This document shows, piece by piece, positions 1 through 7,510 of a DNA stretch of 64,000 bases; within the stretch, counting starts at the first letter, position 1; the number at the start of each line of letters is the position of its first letter. Below the pieces are notes generated by a model. It was not told the origin of the DNA, searched no databases, and was given only the letters and a program-made list of their open reading frames with translations. A program made the translations under genes and the position numbers. The DNA lies in NCBI RefSeq assembly GCF_001729485.1, contig NZ_CP017157.1:5518001-5582000 (forward strand), read 5' to 3'. Source of the stretch: Streptomyces lydicus (GTDB lineage Bacteria; Actinomycetota; Actinomycetes; Streptomycetales; Streptomycetaceae).

Positions 1-1178
1 GTCGTCGGGGGAAGGTAGGCGGAGGTGTCCTGGCCGGGGAGGAAGCGGCCGTCGGCGAGGCTGCCGCGGTGCAGCGGGACGGCTCCCCGGGAGATCGCCT
101 CGGTGGTGAGGTCGGCGAGTTCCTTGGCCTTGGCGGCGTTGATCAGGGGACCGAAGTCGAGCTCGGGAAGGGGGTCCGCGGGGTCCGCGACGGCCAGGGG
201 GTGGCCGAAGCGGACGCCGCGTACGGCCGGGAGGTACGCGGCGAGGAACTCGGCGAAGGCGTCGCGCTGGACCACGAAGCGGGGGTAGGCGGTGCACCGC
301 TGCTTGGCGTAGTCGAAGGTCTTGCGCAGCAAGGGGGTCAGCGCCGGCCAGTCGGTGAAGTTCCAGATGCCCCAGGTGTTGAGGCCCTCCTGTTCGAGGA
401 TGTGGCGTTTGCCCAGGTCGGCGACGGCGGTGGCGACGCGGGCGCCGGTGTCCCGGCCGCCGACGAAGGACACGCAGCCGATCTCCGGTGAGCGGACCAG
501 GGCGGGCGAGAGGTCGCCGCCGCTGCCGCTGACGAGGGTGGCCGGGACGCCCTCGCGGGCCGCCAGGGCGCAGGCGAGGGTGAGGCAGGCCAGCCCGCCG
601 TCGGTGGGGGTCTTGGCGATCACCGCGTTGCCGGCCAGCGCCTGGACGAGCATCGCGTGGACGAGCACCGACATCGGGTAGTTCCAGCTGGCGATGTTGC
701 TGACCGGGCCGGGCAGCGGCCCGCGGCGGTCGAGCATCCGGTCGATCTCGGAGACGTACCAGCGGACGCCGTCGATGGCGCGGTCGACGTCGGCCCGGGC
801 GAGCTTCCAGGGCTTGCCGATCTCCCAGACGAGGAGCAGGGCGAGCAGGTCGCGGTGTTCTGTGAGGGCATCGAGGGTGGCGTCGACGCGCGCCTTGCGC
901 TCACCGAGCGGGACGTGCCGCCAGTCGCGGTGCTGGTCGAGCGAGGCGCGTACGGCGTGCCGGGCGGCCTCCGCGTCGAGGCGGGGCGGGCCGACGACGG
1001 GGGTGCCGTCGACGGGGGAGGTGGCGGGCAGCGGATCGCCGTCCGGGTGCCAGGTGCCGGCCCAGAGGTTGAGGGCCTGGCCGTCGCGGAACGCCTCGGG
1101 GGCGGCGGTCAGGCTGCGCCGCCAGGCGTCCGGCCAGGAGGTGCCCGGCTTGAGGGTGAGCTGCGGGGTGGTGGCCAT
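1..1178 (-). CDS. Aldehyde dehydrogenase family protein (3' end outside window)
   Basis: NAD(P)-dependent oxidation of an aldehyde to an acid is the family reaction; the substrate cannot be told. About 392 N-terminal codons are present and the C-terminus runs off the left edge. The ATG at 1178 has GGAG six bases upstream. The nucleotide-binding stretch contains SNIASWNYPMS, the usual GSxxxG region reads VSFVGGRDTGARV, the general-base region reads LEQEGLNTWG where most relatives have ELGGxxP, and the catalytic cysteine lies in KQRCTAYPRFV. The active-site Glu and Cys are therefore kept, but the surrounding motifs deviate. It is not obviously co-transcribed with a neighbour. The family is fairly sure; any specific enzyme name would be a guess. 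Confidence 0.85.
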   Translation of the reverse strand, partial: MATTPQLTLKPGTSWPDAWRRSLTAAPEAFRDGQALNLWAGTWHPDGDPLPATSPVDGTPVVGPPRLDAEAARHAVRASLDQHRDWRHVPLGERKARVDATLDALTEHRDLLALLLVWEIGKPWKLARADVDRAIDGVRWYVSEIDRMLDRRGPLPGPVSNIASWNYPMSVLVHAMLVQALAGNAVIAKTPTDGGLACLTLACALAAREGVPATLVSGSGGDLSPALVRSPEIGCVSFVGGRDTGARVATAVADLGKRHILEQEGLNTWGIWNFTDWPALTPLLRKTFDYAKQRCTAYPRFVVQRDAFAEFLAAYLPAVRGVRFGHPLAVADPADPLPELDFGPLINAAKAKELADLTTEAISRGAVPLHRGSLADGRFLPGQDTSAYLPPT

Positions 1179-1440
1179 CGGTGTCTCCGCTCTCGGTGCA
1201 CGGCCGGAGGGGCAGGGTGGTGGCGCTCGGCGGCTCCCGGGGGAACGAGGAACCGCTACTGGACGGTAGCGGTACCGGGGGCGCCGCGGGACGGGGCACG
1301 GGCCAGGTATGGCGAGTCTCACGCGGGTGGGTGCGTTGCCGGGCTGACGCGGGGCCAGTTCGGGTGCGACGTGGGCGGGTTGGCCGGATCGCGCGGCAAC
1401 GCGCCACTGGACAGCGGAAATTGCGCGCCGGGGGACGGGA

Positions 1441-1473
1441 ACGGGGGTGGTGCCGATCCGGCACCACCCCCGT
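1441..1473 (-). terminator. Perfect 15-bp stem hairpin after chorismate mutase
   Basis: Arms ACGGGGGTGGTGCCG (1441-1455) and CGGCACCACCCCCGT (1459-1473) pair perfectly around a 3-nt loop, 17 nt past the stop of the minus-strand chorismate mutase gene. There is no U-tract, as is usual for streptomycete terminators. It is the only recognisable element in the 311-bp gap 1179-1489; I see no gene there. Confidence 0.65.
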
Positions 1474-1489
1474 CGTCCGTGCGTAGCGC

Positions 1490-1879
1490 TCAGCCCGCTA
1501 CCGGCCCGCCCGTCCCGGCGGGCTGCTCCCCCGCCTCCTCCTGCGTACGGTCGGCGATCGCCCGGTGGTGGCGGACCACCTCGTCGATGATGAAGTTCAG
1601 GAACTTCTCCGCGAACGCCGGGTCCAGCCGGGCGTCCTCGGCGAGCCGGCGCAGCCGCTCGATCTGGGCGGCCTCGCGGGCCGGGTCGGCGGGCGGCAGG
1701 CTGTGCCGGGCCTTGAGCTCGCCGACCTGCTGGGTGCACTTGAAGCGCTCGGCGAGCAGATGCACCAGGGCGGCGTCGAGGTTGTCGATGCTGCCGCGCA
1801 GGTAGAGCAGGCGCTCGCGGGCCGCCTGGTCGGCGACGGAGGCCGCCTCGCCGGCCGCCGGTGCTGTCCCTTCGCTCAT
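1490..1879 (-). CDS. Chorismate mutase, AroQ type
   Basis: Rearranges chorismate to prephenate, the branch point to phenylalanine and tyrosine. The 129-residue, all-helical, cytoplasmic protein shows the AroQ pattern: Arg28 in LRGSIDNLDAALVHLLAERF, Arg45 at the end of that helix, Lys56 in VGELKARHSLP, then the long C-terminal helices ending FLNFIIDEVVRHHRAIAD. The first 20 residues are an Ala-rich extension. The start at 1879 has GAGAGG seven bases upstream. It is monofunctional with no fused prephenate dehydratase or dehydrogenase domain. A strong hairpin follows it and the upstream 570 bp hold no gene, so it is probably transcribed alone. Confidence 0.9.
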   Translation of the reverse strand: MSEGTAPAAGEAASVADQAARERLLYLRGSIDNLDAALVHLLAERFKCTQQVGELKARHSLPPADPAREAAQIERLRRLAEDARLDPAFAEKFLNFIIDEVVRHHRAIADRTQEEAGEQPAGTGGPVAG

Positions 1880-2090
1880 GTGCCTCTCGCCATCCGTGGT
1901 CGTTCGGTGATGATCGGATGCACACTACCCGGCCGGGGCCCGGCGACCCGGGCCGGTCTCGCGGATCGGACGTCCGGCGGACCACACCCCTGGCCCCGCG
2001 GCCGCCGGAGGTAACCGGCGGGCCGCTGGGCCGTGGACGGCGAGCCGCCGGGTTCGCCCCGGCGTCGACGGCGTCCGCTCCGGTGCGTAC

Positions 2091-2129
2091 GCCCGGTGGC
2101 GGGCTCCCCCACAGAACCCACCACCGGGC
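2091..2129. other. Gene-free interval 1880-2448 with a long stem-loop
   Basis: The 569 bp between chorismate mutase and the GntR gene carry no credible gene: the open frames are Pro/Arg/Gly-rich and lack recognisable domains. One structure stands out. GCCCGGTGGCGGG (2091-2103) pairs with CCCACCACCGGGC (2117-2129), 12 of 13 positions, around a 13-nt loop. It could be a terminator, an RNA structure, or chance in very GC-rich DNA. No tRNA cloverleaf is seen. Confidence 0.35.
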
Positions 2130-2448
2130 TGTCTCGTGCGGGCCGCGCCGGCGGCCCGGTCCCGGTCCCGGCCGCTGCGGCCCCGGACCCGAACGCGCGG
2201 CCGTTTCCCGGCCCCGGCTCATGGGCATACTCACGCCGCCGCCGGTCCATCCCTCCTGTCGGGCCCCGTGCTTCCGGTGCTCCGTCCGGCCGGCCCGGCA
2301 TGTCCGGACCGTCCCCGTTTTCCTGACGCCGCGCCCGTGAAGTGGGTGCCGGAACAGGCGCGTACGGTCAGCGCGCGCCGGCGAACATCGGGGGCGCACG
2401 GACCGCAGCAGGGGCAGGCGACGGTCGTGGTGCGGGCCGGTCCGGGCC

Positions 2449-3132
2449 TCAGTCCTCCGCGCGCTCCCGCTCGTGGAACGCGCGGCGGGTGTGCTCGGTG
2501 TGGACTCGCATCACGGAGGTGGCGCGCGCCTCGTCGCGGTCGGCTATCGCCGCGGTCAACTCGCGGTGCTCGATCCACGACTGCTCGCCACGCTGCCGGG
2601 CCACCGGCGTGCGGTACCAGCGCACCCGCCGCCCGACCTGCGCGGCCAGCTCCGCCAGCACCGCGTTGCCGGCCAGCTCCATCACCCGGTCGTGGAACGC
2701 GGCGTCGGCGGCCACCGCGGCGTCCGTGTCGTCGTCCCGCACCGCCCGCTCCCCCTCGGCGCAGAGCAGCTCCAGTTCCGCGATGCCCGCGGAGTCGGCG
2801 TGCGCCGCGGCGAGCCGGGCCGCCTCGGCCTCCAGCAGCGCCCGGACCGTCAGCAGTTGGTCGGCCTCCTCCTCGGTCGGCTCGTGGACGAAGGCGCCCT
2901 GCGCGGGACGCAGATCGACCCAGCCGTCGGTGTTGAGCCGCTGCAACGCCTCGCGTACCGGCTGCCGGGAGACCCCGAGATGGCCCGCGAGTTCACTCTC
3001 GACCAGATGCTGGCCGGGCCGCAGCGCACGGGTGGTGATCAGTTCGAGCAGCGCTTCGTAGACGCGCTCGCGCAGCGGGCCGGGCCGTTCGAGCTTCGGC
3101 ACGGCACCCTGCGGCAGCCCTGTGGACAGCAT
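2449..3132 (-). CDS. GntR-family transcriptional regulator (FadR/FCD subfamily)
   Basis: DNA-binding repressor or activator expected to respond to a small acid or related metabolite. The N-terminal winged helix-turn-helix (about residues 15-80) contains LRERVYEALLELITTRALRPGQ and LGVSRQPVREALQRLNTDG. The C-terminal all-helical FCD effector domain has the characteristic D/H spacing (AFHDRVMELAGN, then IEHRELTAAIADRD). The open frame extends upstream, but ATG 3132 has GGAGGGGG six bases before it, so I start there (227 aa). It is divergent from the FAD monooxygenase at 3343 with 210 bp between, making that gene its most likely target. Ligand unknown. Confidence 0.9.
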   Translation of the reverse strand: MLSTGLPQGAVPKLERPGPLRERVYEALLELITTRALRPGQHLVESELAGHLGVSRQPVREALQRLNTDGWVDLRPAQGAFVHEPTEEEADQLLTVRALLEAEAARLAAAHADSAGIAELELLCAEGERAVRDDDTDAAVAADAAFHDRVMELAGNAVLAELAAQVGRRVRWYRTPVARQRGEQSWIEHRELTAAIADRDEARATSVMRVHTEHTRRAFHERERAED

Positions 3133-3342
3133 CGAAGTCCCCCTCCGCGGACGCGTGCACAACCTGGCGGGCAGCGATTGCTTATCGTCCACAGGTTACC
3201 GAGCACGCTCCGCGGCACACGGGCCCGCTCGGTGACGTACCTCACGAACCACCCCGTACCGCCCGTCAACCCCTGGGACAATGACGGCCGTTGGGCGGCC
3301 GACCGACCCTCGGCCGCGGATCGCACAAGGGGGCCACACCGG

Positions 3343-4623
3343 ATGAGCACGGACCGCATTCCGCTCGCAGGGGCCGAGGTCGCCGTCGTCGGCGGCAGCA
3401 TCGCCGGCTGCGCCACCGCGCTGGCCGCGCACCGCGCGGGGGCCGGCCGGATCACCGTCCACGAACGCACCGAGGGACACCTCGCCGACCGCGGCGTCGG
3501 CCTCGCGGTGCACAACGACCGCTACGCCGAACTGTCCGCCGCCGGCTACCTGGACGCGGCCATGCCGTGGGTGCAGCTGACCACCCGTCGCTGGTACGTC
3601 CGCGACGGCGCCGTCCCGCTCGGCCGGCAGATCGCGGCGCTGCCCTTCCCGTTCCGCTCGTACTGCTGGGGGCCGCTGTGGCGGGAGTTACGCGGGCGGC
3701 TGCCGGCGGACACCGTGTTCCGGCAGGGGGTGACGGTCCGCGCGGTCAGCGACGCCGCGGACGGGCCCCGCCTCCATCTGGACGACGGCGCCGGCGGCCG
3801 CCGCACGGACCGCTTCGACCTGGTCATCGGCGCCGACGGCTATCGCTCGGTGGTACGGGACGCCGCGTTCCCCGGCGTCCGGCCGCGCTACGCCGGCTAT
3901 CTCGCCTGGCGCGGCGCCGTTCCCGCCGAGCGGCTGACGGAGCTCGACTTCCCTGGCCTCGGGCCCGCCCCCTGGGCGCAGGAGGACTGCGTCTACGGCG
4001 TCTTCCCCGGTGGCCACGTCATCATCTACCGCATCCCGGACGGCCACGGCGGCCACCGCGCCAACTGGGTGCTCTACACCTCCCCGCCCGCCGGCGCCGG
4101 CCTCGACCTGGACTCCCCCACCAGCCTGCCGCCCGGCACCCTCACCGAGGCGCTGCACACCCGCCTCGCCCATGTCGCAGGGGAGTTGCTGCCGCCCTAC
4201 TGGGGCGGCCTGGTCGGGCTGACCCCGCCCCACGAGGTGTTCATCCAGCCGATGTACGACTTCACCGCGCCGCGCTACACCGCCGGGCGGCTGCTGCTCG
4301 CGGGCGACGCGGCCACCGTGGCCCGCCCGCACACCGGCGCCGGCGCGGTCAAGGCACTGCAGGACGCCGCCGCCCTGGAGGCCGCGCTGCGCGCGCTGCC
4401 CGAGCGGCCGGACGCCCTGGAGACCTACGGCACCGAGCGCGGCGCGACCGGCCGCACGATGGTCGAACTGGGGCGGGGGCTGGGCCGGTTCCTCGTCCAG
4501 GACACACCCGACTGGCGCACGCTGGACCAGGCCGGGGTGGCGGGCGCCTGGGCCGCCGCCGACGGCTCGGGAGCGTTCGGCGGCCGTGCCCTGAAGGAGG
4601 GCGTCCGCACGCCGCACGACTGA
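3343..4623 (+). CDS. FAD-dependent monooxygenase, TTA codon at Leu116
   Basis: Group A flavoprotein hydroxylase of the UbiH/PHBH type: uses FAD and NAD(P)H to insert oxygen into an aromatic or similar substrate. The FAD-binding Rossmann motif is VVGGSIAGC (from about residue 15), a deviation from GxGxxG. The DG motif is in IGADGYRSVVRD, and the second FAD motif LLLAGDAATVARPHTGAGA places Asp322. Length 426 aa, typical. The ATG has an AAGGGGG element about 10 bases upstream. Codon 116 (3688-3690) is TTA, so translation should need the bldA tRNA. It is divergent from a GntR regulator and followed by 184 bp before fdhD. Substrate cannot be inferred. Confidence 0.88.
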   Translation: MSTDRIPLAGAEVAVVGGSIAGCATALAAHRAGAGRITVHERTEGHLADRGVGLAVHNDRYAELSAAGYLDAAMPWVQLTTRRWYVRDGAVPLGRQIAALPFPFRSYCWGPLWRELRGRLPADTVFRQGVTVRAVSDAADGPRLHLDDGAGGRRTDRFDLVIGADGYRSVVRDAAFPGVRPRYAGYLAWRGAVPAERLTELDFPGLGPAPWAQEDCVYGVFPGGHVIIYRIPDGHGGHRANWVLYTSPPAGAGLDLDSPTSLPPGTLTEALHTRLAHVAGELLPPYWGGLVGLTPPHEVFIQPMYDFTAPRYTAGRLLLAGDAATVARPHTGAGAVKALQDAAALEAALRALPERPDALETYGTERGATGRTMVELGRGLGRFLVQDTPDWRTLDQAGVAGAWAAADGSGAFGGRALKEGVRTPHD

Positions 4624-4807
4624 CGCGGCACCGCCTGCCGCGGGTCCGCGGGGCCGCCGGGCCGCCGGCACGGCCGTGCAGGACAATGAGAGCGTGCAGG
4701 TCACCTCCGCGGGACGACGGGGGTGACCCGCGCCGATCTCCGCATCGGGGGCCTTCGGCCCCGGGATGTACGGCAGCGCTGAATCCGACACGTGGGACTG
4801 ATCAGGC

Positions 4808-5662
4808 ATGGGACGAGTCACGGAACGACGCAGGGTGATCCGCATCCGGGACGGGGCGGTCTCCACCCGGCCGGACACCCTCGTGGCCGAGGAGCCCCTG
4901 GAGATCCGGCTGAACGGAAAGCCGCTGGCGATCACGATGCGGACGCCCGGTGACGACTTCGCGCTCGCCGCGGGCTTCCTGGTCAGCGAGGGCGTGCTGG
5001 GCGCGGCCGAGGAACTGGCGAACATCCTGTACTGCGCGGGCGCCACGGAGGACGGGGTCAACACCTACAACGTGGTGGACGTCAGGACCGCGCCCGGCGT
5101 CGTGCTCCCGGACCTCACCCTGGAGCGCAACGTCTATACGACGTCGTCGTGCGGACTGTGCGGCAAGGCCAGCCTGGACGCGGTGCGCACCACCGCCCGC
5201 TGGCAGCTGGACACCTCGCCCGACACCCCGGTCCGCATCGAGCCCGCGACGCTCTCCGCCCTCCCCGACCGGCTGCGGTCCGCCCAGCGGGTGTTCGAAC
5301 GGACCGGGGGGCTGCACGCCGCGGCGCTCTTCACCACGGAGGGGGAGCTGCTGGACGTCCGGGAGGACGTGGGGCGGCACAACGCCGTCGACAAGATCGT
5401 CGGACGGGCTCTCCAGCAGGGGCGGCTGCCGCTGTCGTCCGCGGTGCTGATGGTCTCCGGGCGGGCGTCCTTCGAGCTGGCGCAGAAGGCCGTGATGGCG
5501 GGCATCCCGGTGCTGGCCGCGGTCTCGGCGCCGTCCTCGCTGGCGGTGGACCTGGCCCAGGAGACCGGGCTGACCCTGGTCGGGTTCCTGCGCGGCACCT
5601 CCATGAACGTCTACGCGGGCGAACACCGCCTCACGCCGCACGCGACGGCCACCACGGGCTGA
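4808..5662 (+). CDS. fdhD: Formate dehydrogenase accessory sulfurtransferase FdhD
   Basis: Transfers sulfur from a cysteine desulfurase to the molybdenum cofactor of formate dehydrogenase, activating that enzyme in the cytoplasm. The 284-residue protein has the family hallmark CxxC (Cys115 and Cys118 in TSSCGLCGKAS), preceded by DDFALAAGFLVSEGV and followed by REDVGRHNAVDKIVG and SGRASFELAQKAVMAGIPVLAAVSAPSSLAV pieces that define FdhD. No formate dehydrogenase subunit lies in the window, so its client must be elsewhere. The 184-bp leader holds a small hairpin (GGGGCC TTC GGCCCC, 4748-4762) but nothing I recognise as a riboswitch. Convergent with the MarR gene. Confidence 0.95.
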   Translation: MGRVTERRRVIRIRDGAVSTRPDTLVAEEPLEIRLNGKPLAITMRTPGDDFALAAGFLVSEGVLGAAEELANILYCAGATEDGVNTYNVVDVRTAPGVVLPDLTLERNVYTTSSCGLCGKASLDAVRTTARWQLDTSPDTPVRIEPATLSALPDRLRSAQRVFERTGGLHAAALFTTEGELLDVREDVGRHNAVDKIVGRALQQGRLPLSSAVLMVSGRASFELAQKAVMAGIPVLAAVSAPSSLAVDLAQETGLTLVGFLRGTSMNVYAGEHRLTPHATATTG

Positions 5663-5709
5663 GCCCCCCGGGGCCGGCCGCCCACCCCGCCGCGCCGCTG
5701 CCGCCCGGA

Positions 5710-6153
5710 TCACTGTCCCGGCAGCGCGATCCGGGTCAGCAGGGCGATCAGCTGCTCGCGCTCGGCGGGCGTCAGGGCCGCGGTCAGCTCCGCGTTGGCC
5801 TCGTCGCCGAGCTGCTGGGTGCGGCGCAGTCGCCGACTGCCGTCGGCGGAGATCTCGACGGCGTTCTTGCGCCGGTCCGTGGGGTCGGGGGCGCGGGTGA
5901 CCAGCCCGTCCTTCTGCAGGTCGTTGACGATCGCCACCATGTCCTTGGGGTCGATGCCGAGGGTCCGGCCGAGCTCCGCCTGGGAGACCGGGCCGAGGTC
6001 GGCGACCGCCGACAGCACGGCGTGGTGCATCATCCGCATGCCCTCGGTGGCCAGGGCGTCGGCGACGAGGCGGTGGCCGCGGGCGGCGGCGCGGCCCAGC
6101 AGCCAGCTGGGGAGCGCGCGGATGCGGCTGGGGGCGTACGGGGTGTCGGCCAT
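5710..6153 (-). CDS. MarR-family transcriptional regulator
   Basis: Winged-helix dimeric regulator, 147 aa. The DNA-binding core reads LGRTLGIDPKDMVAIVNDLQKDGLV (recognition helix), then the wing TRAPDPTDRRKNAVEIS with the conserved D-x-R-D/R pattern. It is divergent from the oxidoreductase gene at 6299. The 145-bp intergenic region contains three copies of a CATTGG-type dyad, which makes autoregulation and control of the oxidoreductase very likely. The ATG at 6153 is preceded by AGGGTGG. Such pairs often sense phenolics, quinones or oxidants, but no ligand can be read from the sequence. Confidence 0.92.
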   Translation of the reverse strand: MADTPYAPSRIRALPSWLLGRAAARGHRLVADALATEGMRMMHHAVLSAVADLGPVSQAELGRTLGIDPKDMVAIVNDLQKDGLVTRAPDPTDRRKNAVEISADGSRRLRRTQQLGDEANAELTAALTPAEREQLIALLTRIALPGQ

Positions 6154-6174
6154 GGGTCCACCCTAGCGAGGAAC

Positions 6175-6252
6175 CATTGGCTCCCCCAACGAAAGTTCCG
6201 AAAAACCATTGGCTTCCCCAACGGTATGGGCTTATCATTGGGGCACCCAATG
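6175..6252. promoter_or_regulatory. Three CATTGG...CCAA(T/C)G operator-like dyads between marR and oxidoreductase
   Basis: Site 1 CATTGGCTCCCCCAACG (6175-6191), site 2 CATTGGCTTCCCCAACG (6207-6223), site 3 CATTGGGGCACCCAATG (6236-6252). Site 3 is a perfect 7-bp inverted repeat around GCA; sites 1 and 2 have one mismatched pair. Centres are 32 and 29 bp apart, about three helical turns. A plausible promoter for the oxidoreductase, TTGGCT (6209-6214) then TATCAT (6233-6238) with an 18-bp spacer, lies inside sites 2 and 3. The direct reading is three repeats; MarR binding is inferred. Confidence 0.75.
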
Positions 6253-6298
6253 AAACCGGTCGGCGCTCACCGACCGCTCCCCACGGAGGTGCCGGCCC

Positions 6299-7243
6299 GT
6301 GCGCCGTGTCCGATTCCATGCCTACGGCGGTCCCGAAGTCCTGCGCGTCGAGGAGGCCGCCGAGCCGCCGGTGCCCGGCACCGGTGAACTCCTGGTGCGT
6401 ACCGAGGCGATCGGGGTCACCCTCCCCTGCGTGCGCCGGACCCGCGGCGACGGCAACGGCGGCGGCGACCCGCTGCCCGCGATGCCCGGCGGGGAGATCG
6501 CCGGAACGGTCGTCGCCGTCGGCCCCGAGGTCACCGGCTTCGCCGTCGGTGACCGCGTCACCTCGCTCACCCTCACCGGCTCCTACGCCGAACTCGCCCT
6601 GGCCCCCGCCTTCCTGGCCTCTCACATACCGGACGGCGCGAGCGCGGTGGAAGCGGTGGCGCTGGTGCGCAGCGGCCAGGTCGCGCTCGCCGCGCTGAGC
6701 ACCGCCGCACCGCAGGACGGCGAGTCCGTACTGATCACCGGCGCGGCCAGCGCCACCGGGCATCTCGCCGTCCAACTGGCCAAGCTCCAGGGGGTGCCGC
6801 GGGTGGTGGCCGCCGTCGGCTCCGCCGCCAAGGCGGAGTTCCTGTACGGGCTCGGCGCCGACGAGGTGGTGACCTACGACCAGGACTCCTGGGGCGAGCC
6901 GGCCGACATCGTGCTGGACGGCGTCGGCGGCGAGCTGCTGCCGCGCGCGCTGGCCGCCACGGCGGAGGGCGGACGGCTGATCTTCTTCAACTCCGGTGGC
7001 GGCACGGTCCCGGCGTACGAACTGCTGGCGGGCTCCAAGACCGTCACCGGCCTGACGATGCGCCGGTTCACCACCGTCCACCGGGAGCGCTACGAGCAGC
7101 ACCGCGCGCAGCTGTGGGAACTGGCCGGAACCGGTCGGCTGCGGGCCGCCGTCCATGCCGAACTCCCGCTGGCGGAGGCCGCGAAGGCACACGAGATCAT
7201 CGAGGCGCGGGCCAATCTCGGCAAGGTGGTACTGCGGCCGTGA
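6299..7243 (+). CDS. Zinc-independent alcohol dehydrogenase/quinone oxidoreductase family protein
   Basis: Medium-chain dehydrogenase/reductase that would transfer hydride from NADPH to a quinone, enal or similar acceptor. The N-terminal GroES-like fold contains MPGGEIAGTVVAVGPEVTGF; the Rossmann half contains GESVLITGAASATGHLAVQLAK, an AASATG version of the usual AAGGVG loop. The catalytic-zinc ligands of true alcohol dehydrogenases are absent. The GTG start at 6299 has CGGAGG eight bases upstream; length 314 aa is normal. It is divergent from the MarR gene across the triple operator, so it is probably induced by that regulator's ligand. Confidence 0.88.
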   Translation: MRRVRFHAYGGPEVLRVEEAAEPPVPGTGELLVRTEAIGVTLPCVRRTRGDGNGGGDPLPAMPGGEIAGTVVAVGPEVTGFAVGDRVTSLTLTGSYAELALAPAFLASHIPDGASAVEAVALVRSGQVALAALSTAAPQDGESVLITGAASATGHLAVQLAKLQGVPRVVAAVGSAAKAEFLYGLGADEVVTYDQDSWGEPADIVLDGVGGELLPRALAATAEGGRLIFFNSGGGTVPAYELLAGSKTVTGLTMRRFTTVHRERYEQHRAQLWELAGTGRLRAAVHAELPLAEAAKAHEIIEARANLGKVVLRP

Positions 7244-7453
7244 CGCCCGCGGGACGCCTGCCGGGCCGGCCGCACCGGCCGTACGTCCCGGCCCCCGGGC
7301 ACATCCCTCCCACCCGGCCCGTACCGCACACCCGCCGCACCCGGCGCAGTGCCTGCGGGCCGGGAGAGTGAATTCCGGCTGCCGCACGGAGAACCGACGC
7401 AGGCTCCTTGTCGCGCTCCGCACGCGGCAGTAGCTTCCGTCAGGGATGCACAT

Positions 7454-7470
7454 AGGACGTTGGATGTCCT
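7454..7470. promoter_or_regulatory. Operator-like dyad upstream of the sialidase gene
   Basis: AGGACGTTGGATGTCCT has AGGAC/GTCCT arms and 6 of 8 pairs complementary about a central G. It lies 40 bp before the chosen sialidase start and 2 bp before an alternative ATG at 7472, a position suited to repression. The size and symmetry fit a GntR/FadR-type site, but no cognate regulator is adjacent. The rest of 7244-7510 shows no gene. Confidence 0.45.
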
Positions 7471-7510
7471 GATGACCCGACCGCCGATCCCTCGAAGGGC
7501 AGGCCGGACC

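Noticed and set aside
1876..2301. 141-codon open frame on the minus strand in the gap after chorismate mutase
   Set aside because: Composition is dominated by Pro, Arg and Gly with no hydrophobic core or recognisable motif; typical of spurious frames in GC-rich DNA.
4748..4762. GGGGCC-TTC-GGCCCC hairpin upstream of fdhD considered as a molybdenum cofactor riboswitch piece
   Set aside because: A single 6-bp hairpin with no supporting structure; could be a weak terminator for the monooxygenase.
4802..7453. 883-codon minus-strand frame spanning fdhD to the oxidoreductase
   Set aside because: It runs antisense to three well-supported genes and shows no domain.
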